Assembly (NCBI RefSeq): GCF_015832195.1 | Contig: NC_052017.1 | Location: forward strand, 52,712,652 to 52,776,651 | Length of the DNA stretch: 64,000 bases | Source: Motacilla alba alba | Taxonomy: Eukaryota; Chordata; Aves; Passeriformes; Motacillidae | Reading direction: 5' to 3' | In this document: positions 48,408 through 59,800 of the stretch, piece after piece | Layout: each line of letters starts with the position of its first letter | How positions within the stretch are numbered: position 1 is the first letter of the stretch | Translations under genes and position numbers: made by a program | Notes under the pieces: generated by a model | Database searches by the model: none | What the model was told of the DNA's origin: nothing | The model's input: the letters and a program-made list of their open reading frames with translations, nothing else

Positions 48408-51334
48408 CTTCATTTGAGGTAAAGAAGTAGCAAAAAACCCATATGAATGGAAGTTTTATCGCAGTCTAAGCAAGCTTTGCATATAACACAGACTTCCAAA
48501 AGTGAACTGTTACATATCAGAACCTGGAAAAAAGTACAACTAAATCCAGAGAAACCCAAATGTTTGACTCAGGAATTTTGGACTGCCAGGCAATGCATGG
48601 GGTATCATAGACTTTACTAGTTAAAAGCAAAAAGCTTTTCTGTGGTGTACCCAGTAGCATCCTTGCAGACAAACAAGTTCACAAAGGTCACGTCTTCAAA
48701 GATTTCAAGGTGAGAAGCACAGGGAAGCTGATCTTTGTTTGGAAACAGGGTAGCATTTGTGACACCTAAACTGTTTCAATGCACCTTGGGCTGCAATCCA
48801 AAGGTACTAAACTATGACCACAAACCGCAGCACATCTAGGAGATTGTGTCATAGCAAGAGCCTATTTTTGAGTTAAGTACATGAGGTATTGAAAGGAACA
48901 TAAATGTCCTTTGTATTTTCCAACTATGTCTTTCAATGACTTACCAGTTCTATCTAGAGCAATCACACAAGAATGTAGCAATACAAAGTATATCATACAA
49001 TCAAGATTTATTTATTATATAAAATTTTTGCCAGAAACAAACTCCAAACAATCATGCATTCTTTCAGCTAATCTTTTCATTCACATTACTCTTACATAAA
49101 TCTCTGAATATTGTGTCTTAAAGAAAAATGTTTTAAGCTCCCAATTTACAAACTTTTAAAATTTTTGTTATAAAAAAAAATAATTAAGTTGAATACAGGA
49201 AAAGAAACTGCCTCCAGAGAAGACCTCTGCTAATGCAAGCTGATTGTTTAATCCCACTCAGAAAGCAATTCAAACTCTAATGAGTGGAGTTTGGCCTGAG
49301 TCTTGCTGCTAACATTAAAAGACAATTCCAGAACACTATTAGCAGAATATTCTTACCATCAGAGGAACCTTTTCTAGCCTAAATTTAGTCAGTTAATATC
49401 CTTTTTTTCCTGGGCCAACACTGCCCTTGAGCTTAAGCACCCCTTCTCTGACCCTAGAATTCATCTCTGCCATGCTTTTATAAAGGTCCATTACACATTT
49501 TCCTCCAGCCTTCAGTTTATGAAGTTAAACAACAAACTCTCTAATTTCTTTCCTAAGGTTTCTTTTTGATCCCCACATCCATCCTAGTCATAACAATGGA
49601 GATTTTGATTGCAACAATTCAATAATGTTGTAATTAAGATCAAGCTACAAATTAACAGAAGCTTAAGTGTAGGTTCTGAAACTCCATTTGGACAGCCAAG
49701 AGGTCCAAAACTGAAAAATACATAAAAAGATCCCAAATTGAATTGAGCTTGCTTGGGTGGGTTATGATGAATTTTAAAAGGTAACAGTAATGTTGCACCC
49801 CTATTTTACACAATCTTTACTGCAGAACCAAAATGAATAACAGTATTTTGGGTTTTGCTATTAAATTTCCTTTAATATTGAATGCATCTTTATTTTTCAT
49901 AGAGGTTACTGTAATTTACAGACTTTCTACAAACTTGAAAAAGGACAGGAAATGAGGGGTGGGATTTCTATAGTTTATAACCTCTCCACCATAATGCTTC
50001 CAGTATCTCCATGAGGTCATTGTACCAAGGAAGGTGTGAAAAAAAAATAAAATGGAAAGGCAATGAGGGGTAATCTTGCACTGACGTCTGTTGCTTTGGC
50101 TTTGCACTGAAACTCTTCTAAGAAAACACCATACCAGAACTCCATCTGTTTTCATGGGACATTCTTCCCCACATCAAGCATCACAAAAACCCCTTGCTAG
50201 ACTCAAGTCTAATGAGCAATAGGAGACCAGCATAGTGAAGACCTGAGGTATGGAGTAGAGCAGCTCAAGAGAAAACATGGGGAAAACAGACTGTTATGAG
50301 GGATCCTTTCTTAGAATCAGTTATATTTGTATTTTCTTTAAATAACAGATAGATACTGTAGTACAGCAATATTTCCAAACTTAAACTTCATATGCAGGAA
50401 GAGGATGCATGACAGTTCTGTGCTGCCTGGCAGGGAGTAAACCTGATATGGTGTGAAAAAACCATGTGATATTGTACAGAAAACAAAGACAATAGCACTC
50501 TGCTCAATACAGTGGAAACAATGTGACTGAGAACATTAAAATAAAGATATTACTTGCTCAACTAGCTTCCCCCTTTGGTTTACTCGGCAAGCAGCCCTCT
50601 AGGAGTCCTTTCTGAGCCACCATATTCTTCTCACTGCAGCTCATGGATGAGTCGAGTTCAAGGAGACACCTAACACTGCCATGTCAGCTGTGCCGCTCTA
50701 GTGTTGACAAATTTTCTGTGGCTTCTTTGATACCTCCATTGATTATTCTTTGAGAATTTGCATTTATAAGAAACAGCATGGAAAAAAGTCAAGGAGGAAA
50801 GAAAGGTGAAAGGGGGGAAAGAAAAAGACAAGAAAACTTTTAACAACAGGAAGATTAGCAAAAGAGACATGTTGTCAGCCAGAAGTTAAACTAAAACCAA
50901 ACAGAAGTAGAGCAGTAGAGCAGTTTTTGAGGGCTTTAATATATGCTTTGCTAAAGAAGCAAAAAAATAAAAACAAAAGAAATTTTATCACTAGGCAAGT
51001 GTTATTGTGGTTGTGATGAAATTATTTTTTTGCGGATTGTTTTAATTTCAAAAAAGTTTAAACTTTTCTCTAAAAAAATTCATTTGTTTTCCTTTTGAAG
51101 TGACAGCTTTGTTTAGAAAATTGCCAAAGTTCAAAGAAAAAAAAATTTAAAGGCTTGACCAGATAAAAAGTTTTGCTTCATCCTTACTTCTATGTTTCTC
51201 CTCCCACAATTCAGAAAAAAAAAAATCTACCCAAATTAGTTTGAAACAAAACATTTTCCCAGTTTGGCTAAAAAACTGAAAACAAAACAGAACTGCATCA
51301 AATAAATCAAGTATAAGGTAAAAATAATAATCAG

Positions 51335-51707
51335 CCTTCCTTCCTTCCTTCCTTCCTTCCTTCCTTCCTTCCTTCCTTCCTTCCTTCCTTCCTTCCTTCC
51401 TTCCTTCCTTCCTTCCTTCCTTCCTTCCTTCCCTTCTTCCTTCCTTCCTTCCTTCCTTCCTTCCTTCCTTCCTTCCTTCCTTCCTTCCTTCCTTCCTTCC
51501 TTCCTTCCTTCCTTCCTTCCTTCCTTCCTTCCTTCCTTCCTTCCTTCCTTCCTTCCTTCCTTCCTTCCTTCCTTCCTTCCTTCCTTCCTTCCTTCCTTCC
51601 TTCCTTCCTTCCTTCCTTCCTTCCTTCCTTCCTTCCTTCCTTCCTTCCTTCCTTCCTTCCTTCCTTCCTTCCTTCCTTCCTTCCTTCCTTTCTTCCTTTC
51701 TCTTTTA
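51335..51707 (+). repeat. (TTCC)n / (GGAA)n microsatellite, about 370 bp
   Basis: About 90 tetranucleotide units run almost without interruption. The visible flaws are at 51431-51437 and over the last 20 bp. The minus strand reads GGAAGGAA, the core ETS-family binding motif in head-to-tail array. The tract is pure pyrimidine on one strand, able in principle to form triplex (H-DNA). The 147-codon frame across it is a (Gly-Arg-Lys-Glu)n artefact. An 11-nt A run (51712-51722) follows. True length in the organism is likely polymorphic and hard to assemble. Confidence 0.97.
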
Positions 51708-51724
51708 GACCAAAAAAAAAAAGC

Positions 51725-54700
51725 AAGATCACAGGAAAAGCTGTCTGCATAGTCATTTGTAAGAAGGGCACCATGTCATGCTGGTTTCCAGCTGCCTAAA
51801 AGTTTAAGTGTTGCTTGTGTTTTGTCTCCATATATTATCCCATCAAGTAACACATAATTGATCAAGTACTGAAAAAAATCTAAACTGCACCTTTGCCCTT
51901 GTCCCACTTATTTTGTTTGTGTCATTCAGTGATCATTAACTTCTCAAAATGTAGGCAAAATTTTGCTTTGCAACCCAGAGAATAAAAAGGAATGGGAAAC
52001 AAGTTAAACAGTCAACATATTTTATAACATTATAATTTCTTACTACTTTTCTACTTAATGGCTAATTTTGTTCATGTGCACACCTACGTGCTTGAGTTGT
52101 GAAATTCAGCAGAAGTCTTATATTGACTGTACTTCTCCATCATCTTTATAAGGTACACCTGCCAACTGCCACTTGATAATTTCTTAACATCATGTCCACC
52201 TACTTAATTTATAAAATACAGAGTTATTTAGTACTTGCACAAAGCATGTGTAGGAGACTTTAGCTTAAAAGTCTGACACACACGAAAACATCCTTGATTC
52301 TCGCTACTCTTTTTCTAAGCTTGAAACTGAATTCAGATCTGAATTTAGCTGTTACTTGCTGTGAGAACTAAAGTTCCACCCCACACCTTCTAACACTTTA
52401 TGGTAGAAATTCTTTTGAATACCTGTTATCAAAGGTTTGCCTTATTAAAACTAAAGTTACACACAATAAAGAGATAGCAAAAATATCTATGACTACATGA
52501 ACTTCTGGGCGCTTATTTATTTGTACATATGTATGTATAGGATATAACCCTATATGAGATATTATGATAATAATATACCTTGTCTTAGTCTAAAGGATAT
52601 ATTGACCTCTCTCTATATTCTACAAAGATCTCTGCACATGCCTTGTCAATAATAAGTGGCAAGTCAAATATGGAGACAGGAGATCCCTTGGGTTACTGAG
52701 TTGAAAAGAGTATGCCATATTTGTTCAGATGATCCTTATGTTCTCTGGAGATCTATTTAATGACTGATTTTTAACACCATGGTGAAGAAAACAGGAAAAA
52801 CTTGATGGCTTTTGGCTATTTGTGTCTGATGGTTCTTGTAGGTGTACCTGCTGACTGCTGGTTTGTGAAAAGCAGGAAATGCTCAGGAAATGCTACAGGG
52901 GCAGGAAGTCCCATCCCCACTCCCTTCAAACAAGGAAACATACATTAAACCCTGATTTGGGCTAGATAATACATATTAATCCTCTATCTTATCAGCCGTG
53001 ATCTCACTACACAACAATAGCTCATGTCAGTGAATTATCTCTCAAAATGCAGCCAAAACTGCACATGTAATAAGTGTTCCTGAACAAGAGAAAAAATATT
53101 TAAAATGTAAAATTATTGTGTTTTGTTACACATTAAGAGAATGAGATTTTACATCTGAGATTCCCCTTCTTCCTCCTTCCTGAATGATTTTTTAAATGGC
53201 TTTCCTTGTCACAGCTGAGCTGGAAAAATAAACTTTTATTCTTTCCTGAGCATTTACTCAGGATCACATCTAACTGAAAAATTAAGTCTTTGAGTGCAGC
53301 TGGGTGGATAGAAACACTGCTGAAATATTTAACTGAAGTACTGCTCTTTTCTGGAACCCAGAACTTTTCTGTAAGACCATAAAGAAGATGAAATCCTTAC
53401 TCCATTTTAACAGAGAGAGCTTTGCCATTAAATTTTCACTGATTTCAAAGGGACCTGAATACCATCCTGAAAGTCTTCAATGTATGTACAAATATCTACT
53501 GCTTTGCTCTATGTTCTCTTGACCAGCTCCCTTAACACCACAGCGAAAAACACAGCAGAGAAAACCAAATTGCAGAAGGTTAAACTGTTACATTATTTAA
53601 CCCTTCCAATGGCAAACAAGCCTACTAAAGCAAAGATCCACTGGAGTAGATAGGTGATGTGAAAGATCAAAAAAATTAGTGTTTTTTTTAACATTGTATT
53701 AATACTTAGACATATAAATCTTTATTAGAATCTCTGTGCAAATTCTGCATATTCACAGTGCAAGAAAATAGTGTCTCATAAGAGGCTAGTAAAAGCAAAA
53801 CACGTTAAAAAAAAAGTCAAAAGAAAATAGAGGAAAGGCGGAACTAAGCAAGGTGATCCGCATTGTCAAAATGGAAATCCCGGATTCCAAGTGATGCCCT
53901 GATTTGCACGAGGTAATCCTGTTTAAGAGTGCCAGAAGTAAAAACAAAACCAAATTTTAATGGGTAATGTATTCAAACCCTAATAGTTAATCCTAAAAGT
54001 ATTTTCTCAATATTTCCCTTAAGATAATTTACACAAATAAATATATATTTTAAATCATGTTAGCAACAAATGTGAACATGAGAGTAAAAAACATTCATTA
54101 CAAGAGTTTCAGGATTTTGTTTAATTATTTTTTAAGGCCTGTACTATCTGGAGTCCTTGGTATGAGACAACAAAATTTTCCTTTGCCTCTAGCATTCCTA
54201 TAGCTAGTAAATTACCATTAAGTGTTAATAATTCTTCTTATTTGTGATTCTATGCAAGAATGAGAAACTGGGTATTGAGGTACTTAATGGAGAATTCCTA
54301 ATGAATATTCAGCATAGCAATTAATTGAAAACTCTAGTTTCTTCCAAGTCTGTCTAAATTCTTTGCCCTTGAAGGGAATGGAGTATATTGCCGTCACTGA
54401 AGACAAGAGACAGACAGATTAAACTGAGCAGTGCACAGGGAGCACTGCACAGTTGGGCAATTCCATAGCTATGCAGTAACATATCTGAAAGAGCCTTATG
54501 GAAAACTGGTGGTCTTACTTCAAGCTTGTCTGCCATGCTGAGCTAACAGGCAGCAAGCATTGATACTCACAAAGAATATGTGTGATGGCAGACATACCAA
54601 TATTCATTACAGTACACCAAAGACTTTTTAGTTTAATGGATTAATTTCTTTTTCAGATTCCCATTTTTTCCTTTTCAGCTGCTATTTCTAACTGATTTTC

Positions 54701-56400
54701 TGCCACTAACAGCAGAATTCAGCCACCTGTTCTTTCTTCACAGTCAAACTTCAAAATCAATATCTTAGGATAATTTCTTTTTCTTCCTCTGCTAGTTTTT
54801 CACAGAATAAAAATATGTTTGCAACACCAGCATACGAAGTTCAGTTAAGTTTGTTATTGGAATTGTTTTTCAGCAGCAGCATCTCTTAGACACCACAGGA
54901 CCTTAAAACCACAACTGATGTTTAAATTCAAACACTTTTTCTTCATTTCTCTAGAGACACTGTTTCAAAATGTAGCCTCTTCTCAGAAGCCATAGCAAAA
55001 ATTTGTTCATCTTAAATAGACAATCATAGGAAATAAGTACAAGTACGAACTAGAAAGCATGTGGATATATGTACAAAGAAATGCAACACAATAAAGGAAA
55101 CAGATCTACTGGATTTTAATTAATGGTAACTTTTAAAACTTAATTACTCTTCAAATACATCCATAAAAATCCTTTGAGTGAAAGTCCTCTGAGTATTTTT
55201 TTCTCTTATCAAATTCAATATCTGAGAAATCAGTATCTGTAGGGAATGGATTCATGACATAAGGCAAATGTTATGCATTTGGAAACCATTTAGCTTCCTA
55301 CCAGATATGCCCTCAGCAACAAACAGGAAAGGATTTCGGAGAAAACAATATTAGACCTCACAACATCTCTCTGAAGTGAACATTCCTACATCTGATTTTC
55401 AGTCAGAAATTAGACAGGCTCTTCGAGGTAACACCCAATGCCTACTGGTATTCAGAGCAAAGGTGCTATATACTCCATTTACAAAACTGTCCTTTCACTG
55501 CCTGAAATGTTTCTATAGTAGACCAAATCTCTTAAAATAGAGTTTAACATTCACATGTGATTTAGTACAAGGATTCTCTTGTCATAGTACTTAGTTCAGT
55601 AGAAATGTATGCATAGCTTTATTGCCTGTGATATACCATGCAAATCACTTAACTCTATTAGTACTTTGTCTTGCTTACATCCAAAGTTCACTAAAATGAG
55701 GGAGAATGTGGGACTAGCCTGAATATGGATCACTGAAAATTTCAAGTTAAAAACCAAACACATGAATTGGTGCAACTTGAGAGGCAGAGTACTTCTGGAA
55801 GAGGTAGAAACAAATAAAAGAAGTGTGAACTTCTCAAGTGCTACTTACTCCAACACCTCTTTACAGTATCTGGAGTAACTTTTTAGGTTCAGAGAGTGCT
55901 TTATGTCAGTAGTTCTGTGTGTACGTTTACAAAAAAGACTCAACTTAGTCTGTGCTATAGCTAAGTTTCTATCCAATAATAGAAGGTTCAGCTACTGGCA
56001 ATGCTTTAGCCTATCTAATAATTTATATTGCATAAACATTATAACTTGAAGCCAATTCAAACTCCCACTACAATTAGAAACACACTTCCACTTGTCATCA
56101 ATTTTTCTGTTTGTCTACATCAGATACACATTGGTTATCTAGTATATCTATTATGAAAACATCAATGAAAACTTACATTACAAAGGAGCAGCAATGACTT
56201 TTGATTAAATACTATATTTATTTTGGTTCACCACATTAAAAAATTCTCATACGTCCCTCAAAAAAGAAACAGTAGGCAGAGAACTGTGGAGAAAATTAGC
56301 ATATCCTACTAATGTTATGCTTTGGAGCCCTACACCATCCTACAGATGTTACTGTTGTGCTTTGGAGCCCTACACCAATGTGGCTGGAAAATTCTGTCAC
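51725..56400. other. AT-rich non-coding stretch, no gene recognised
   Basis: No transposon, RNA gene or supported exon was seen. A 40-bp-period duplication lies at the right edge (56318-56377). Confidence 0.55.
56318..56377 (+). repeat. 20-bp direct repeat, 40-bp period
   Basis: The 20-mer tgctttggagccctacacca occurs at 56318-56337 and again, without mismatch, at 56358-56377. It ends about 28 bp from the 3' end of the CR1 element at 56405, so it may be a duplication in the original target DNA. Confidence 0.9.
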
Positions 56401-56404
56401 ACAT

Positions 56405-57295
56405 TAAGTTAGAATCATAGAATTGTTTACATTGAAAAACACCTATAAGATCTTTAAGGTCATTGAGTCCATCTGTTAATCCATCACTGCCAAGTCCACC
56501 ACTAGATCAAGTCCCTAAGTGACACATCTACATATCTTGTAGATACCTCCAGAAATAGGGACTTGACCACTTCCCCAAGCAGCCTATTCCAGTGTTTGAC
56601 AATCTTCTCCATGCTCAATTTATTGGTAATATCCAATCTAAACCTCACCTGGTACAACCTGAGAACATTTCCTCTTGTCCTATCACTTGTTACCTGGGTG
56701 AAGTGACTGACCCCGCCTGGCTACACCCTCCTTTCAGGTAGTTGCAGAGAACAATAAGGGCTCCCATGAGACACCTTTTCTCCAGACTAAACAATCCCAA
56801 CTCCCTCAGATGCTTCTTTAGGTATGGGATTCAAAACTGATCACAAGATTCAAGGCACAGCCTCATCAGCATCAAGTACAGAGGGACGATCAGTGTCCCA
56901 GTCCTCCTGGCTGTGCTGTTGCTGATACAGGCTAGGATGCCATCAGCCTTCTTCAGCACACTGCTGGCTCATGTTCAGCTGCTCTTGACCAGCACTCCCA
57001 GGTCTTTTCTGCCAGGCAGCTTTCCAGTCACTCCCTCTCAAGCCTGTAGCTCTGCATGGGGTTGTGACCCAAGTGCAAGACTTGGAAATTTGAATTGTGT
57101 TGAATCTCATCCAATTGCCCTCAATCTCATCCAAGCCCATCAATCCAGCCTGTCCAGATGCCTCTGCAGTGCCCTCCTACCCTCCAGCAGATCAACACTC
57201 CCACCCAGCTTGTCATCTGCAAAACAATTGAGGATGTACTCAGTCCCTTGACTGCAATAAATCATAAAGGATTCTATCCCGTAGTATTGATTGCT
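56405..57295 (-). mobile_element. CR1 LINE, 5'-truncated, with decayed ORF2 C-terminal part (minus strand)
   Basis: The plus-strand left edge, agaatcatagaatt, is the reverse complement of the CR1 3' terminus. Then follow the antisense blocks typical of bird CR1: aggtcattgagtcc-like 3' UTR, agcctattccagtgtttgac, cctcttgtcctatcacttgt, tctccagactaaacaatccc aactccctcag (in two parts), and ctgctggctcatgttcagct. The last reads, on the minus strand, as LNMSQQCA, a conserved stretch near the C-terminus of CR1 ORF2, the reverse-transcriptase protein. Several frameshifts and stops separate the recognisable pieces, so the copy is dead. Similarity fades between 57260 and 57295 and could extend diffusely to about 57390. 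It is by far the longest transposon here. Confidence 0.92.
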
Positions 57296-59741
57296 GCTAA
57301 GAATGCTATAAAATGTTTTTTGAAGATAAAAGTCATGATCCTAACCTTAGCGGTCTGCCACATTGAGGCTCGTGCTAAACTTTGTATCTAGGAAAACCAC
57401 ATTCTCTAGAGAAAGGAAATGGCACTCAAGATTGAACGTTTGAAATGTTTGGAGTGCTCTTTTTAAGAGTTCATAGTCCAAGTTTTCTAACCAAGACTAA
57501 ACTCAGAATCCTAAAATATAAGCACAGAGAATCACAGACTGTACAAACTCTTCTTTGAGCAGGCCAGACAAGCTAGCACAGATGCTACTCTCTGGATTAG
57601 TTAATGTATTTTGACTCTCAGCTTATAAACCTCCTAAACCAAGAACACTACATGATTTTTGGACCAACTTAGTTTTTGCTTTGCCTGTTCTTGAAGACAT
57701 CACTCTATCCCTACTCCAGTTGTACACAAGTACTCTTGCTTTCAAATAAAACCTGAAGACAATTAGGTAGTCTGTATACCAGAGGATGTCACTGTGGTTT
57801 AAAGACTCCCTTCTTTCTCTTTTCCCCTGAATTGATGAGAAAAAAGAATGATGTAAACTCCTAGAGTCAGATGCTGAGATACATGATATAGAAAAGACAG
57901 CCTCTGCTCCACTTTTCTTCTCCCACAAAGATGTGCACAAAGAAGAGAACAATAAAGGCTCTGCAAGAAGAAATTGATTTGCACAAGCTTTTCTATGACT
58001 TTTAACTGAACCTGTAACTCTTCATGAACCCAGGGTCAGGTACTTTGTTTTTCCTTCTTTTTTTACTTTTTTTAATTGTTGTGAATTCACATCGTTTACA
58101 GAACTTAAAGGGACAGTCTTTGTAGTCCTACTCTTGCCAGGAAAAGGAAAAATAGAGAAGATTTACTAGGTTGGAGCAAAGATCTGACTAGGCCAGTGTC
58201 CTTCTGCTGTCACTGTCCTTAAATTGAGGTAGAGATGGGATTATTTTCCTCTGCTCTGCGAATCACTATATTTCAGTCCACACGGAATTTAATCTGCTGT
58301 TTTATTGACCAGTCATTCAGTCTTGTTGGATCCTTCTGAAATTCTTCTGTCAGCCTTGTCCTGCATACCCCAATTAATTGTCAGCAGCCTGTCATCTCCC
58401 AGCTCACCCCTTTTTAGGTCAGTTAATTTTTTCCTTGACAATTCATCCACACAAGGAAAATTTCATGAAAAACCACAAGAGGTGCAAACCACCCACTTCA
58501 CCCTCCACTGTTGACCTGTCTTTTCACAAACCTAACCTTTGCCAGACGCTGATTAGCAAGCATTAGGGCTGAGGCAATGGCAACAGAGTTTTGAAAGGTG
58601 CAAAATAAAACATTCAAGTCATTATTCAGCAGTCTGGCAACCAAATTGTATTGTAAGGTACTCAATGAGCCATACTTTCCCCTTTATAAACAGCAAGTCA
58701 AATAAATAGGTTTAAATAAGGAGAAGTGCACTGTAAGAGGAGCAAAACATTTTGAAAATGGATTAGGAAAACCTAAACAATCCCATAGGCAATACTGCCT
58801 TTTTCCCAGAATATGCCAGCAATAGCCTCTGTGCTGAAACTGCTGAAATAGCTCCCTGTCCAGCTGCAGCTCTCACTATTTCATATCCAAGACTGCAATG
58901 AATAGGCAGGTTAGTCTGATGTCCTTAACACCACATTGTCTTTTTCTGGCTGCTATGCCCTCTCACAGCTTTACCGAGAGAGTGTTTTGCTCCAAAACTC
59001 TCGAGGTGCATATCTCTTAGACCAGCTCCCCTGAGGGTCAAGTCCTCCACCAATATGGATTTATACTGTATTTCCCAAGAGTCTGGCAAGTGCACTTTCC
59101 ATCAGCACCCACTAGCCAGGCAGTGCTTCCCTACTCTTAGGCTCATGTTAAGTAGTCATATAAAGGTTTTGTGTTATAGAGAAGACACTCATAGCTAACA
59201 ACAAATTCTTAAGTAAGCTTTCCTTTCATTTCTTTGTTTGAGGAAATAATTACCTCAAAGGATCCGAGTAATTTTGGATAATTAAAATGAAATACAGGGC
59301 ACTCCTCTTTATTAGAAACTATAGAAAATCATTATTTTTATAAATATTAGAATGCAGAAATACAATCATTCCACTCACAATTGCTTGGTGATAGAAAGCT
59401 GTTCCTTTCTCTTCAGTCCTTAGACATGACACATGTAGACACATGTTCTGCTGTCCATAAAGACCTAGCAACAAAAAACCAAAACAAATAAACAAAAGAT
59501 ACCCTCAAAATACCACATCGTGGAGACAGGCCCATTAATACTCTGTTATGGAAGCAGCAATAGTTATGGCTGTAGCAATAAACACAACCTGATATGATTT
59601 TCAGGCTTGTATCCCTTTTAGTCCACACTCTTGTCCTGGTGCACAACTGTGTTATTGATCTAGGTATAGAAGTATGTGCTTTCACGGACTATATCAGCCT
59701 ACTGCAGCACCCACTAACCTGGGTAACAATGTGGAGGACTT

Positions 59742-59800
59742 AAACAAAAAAACCCCACCACCAACAAAATCCCAACCAAACAAATTACCAAAACAAAATT
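59742..59800 (+). repeat. A/C-rich low-complexity tract
   Basis: The plus strand is built almost only from A and C (aaccccaccaccaacaaaa-like), the same flavour as 42911-42980. Confidence 0.75.

Larger units (their letters stand above)
45600..51330. other. AT-rich non-coding stretch with minus-strand exon candidates
   Basis: No transposon is certain; a short CR1-like piece may lie near 47660-47710 (minus strand). Candidate exons at 46882, 47932 and 48264 are listed separately. Confidence 0.45.

Noticed and set aside
51331..51774. 147-codon minus-strand frame
   Set aside because: It is a translation of the GGAA microsatellite, giving only Gly-Arg-Lys-Glu repeats; no gene.
56913..57251. 112-codon plus-strand frame
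   Set aside because: It is the antisense of the CR1 ORF2 fragment.
57623..57952. 109-codon minus-strand frame with a good internal acceptor (gactacctaattgtcttcag)
   Set aside because: No donor of usable quality follows and the peptide is unrecognised.
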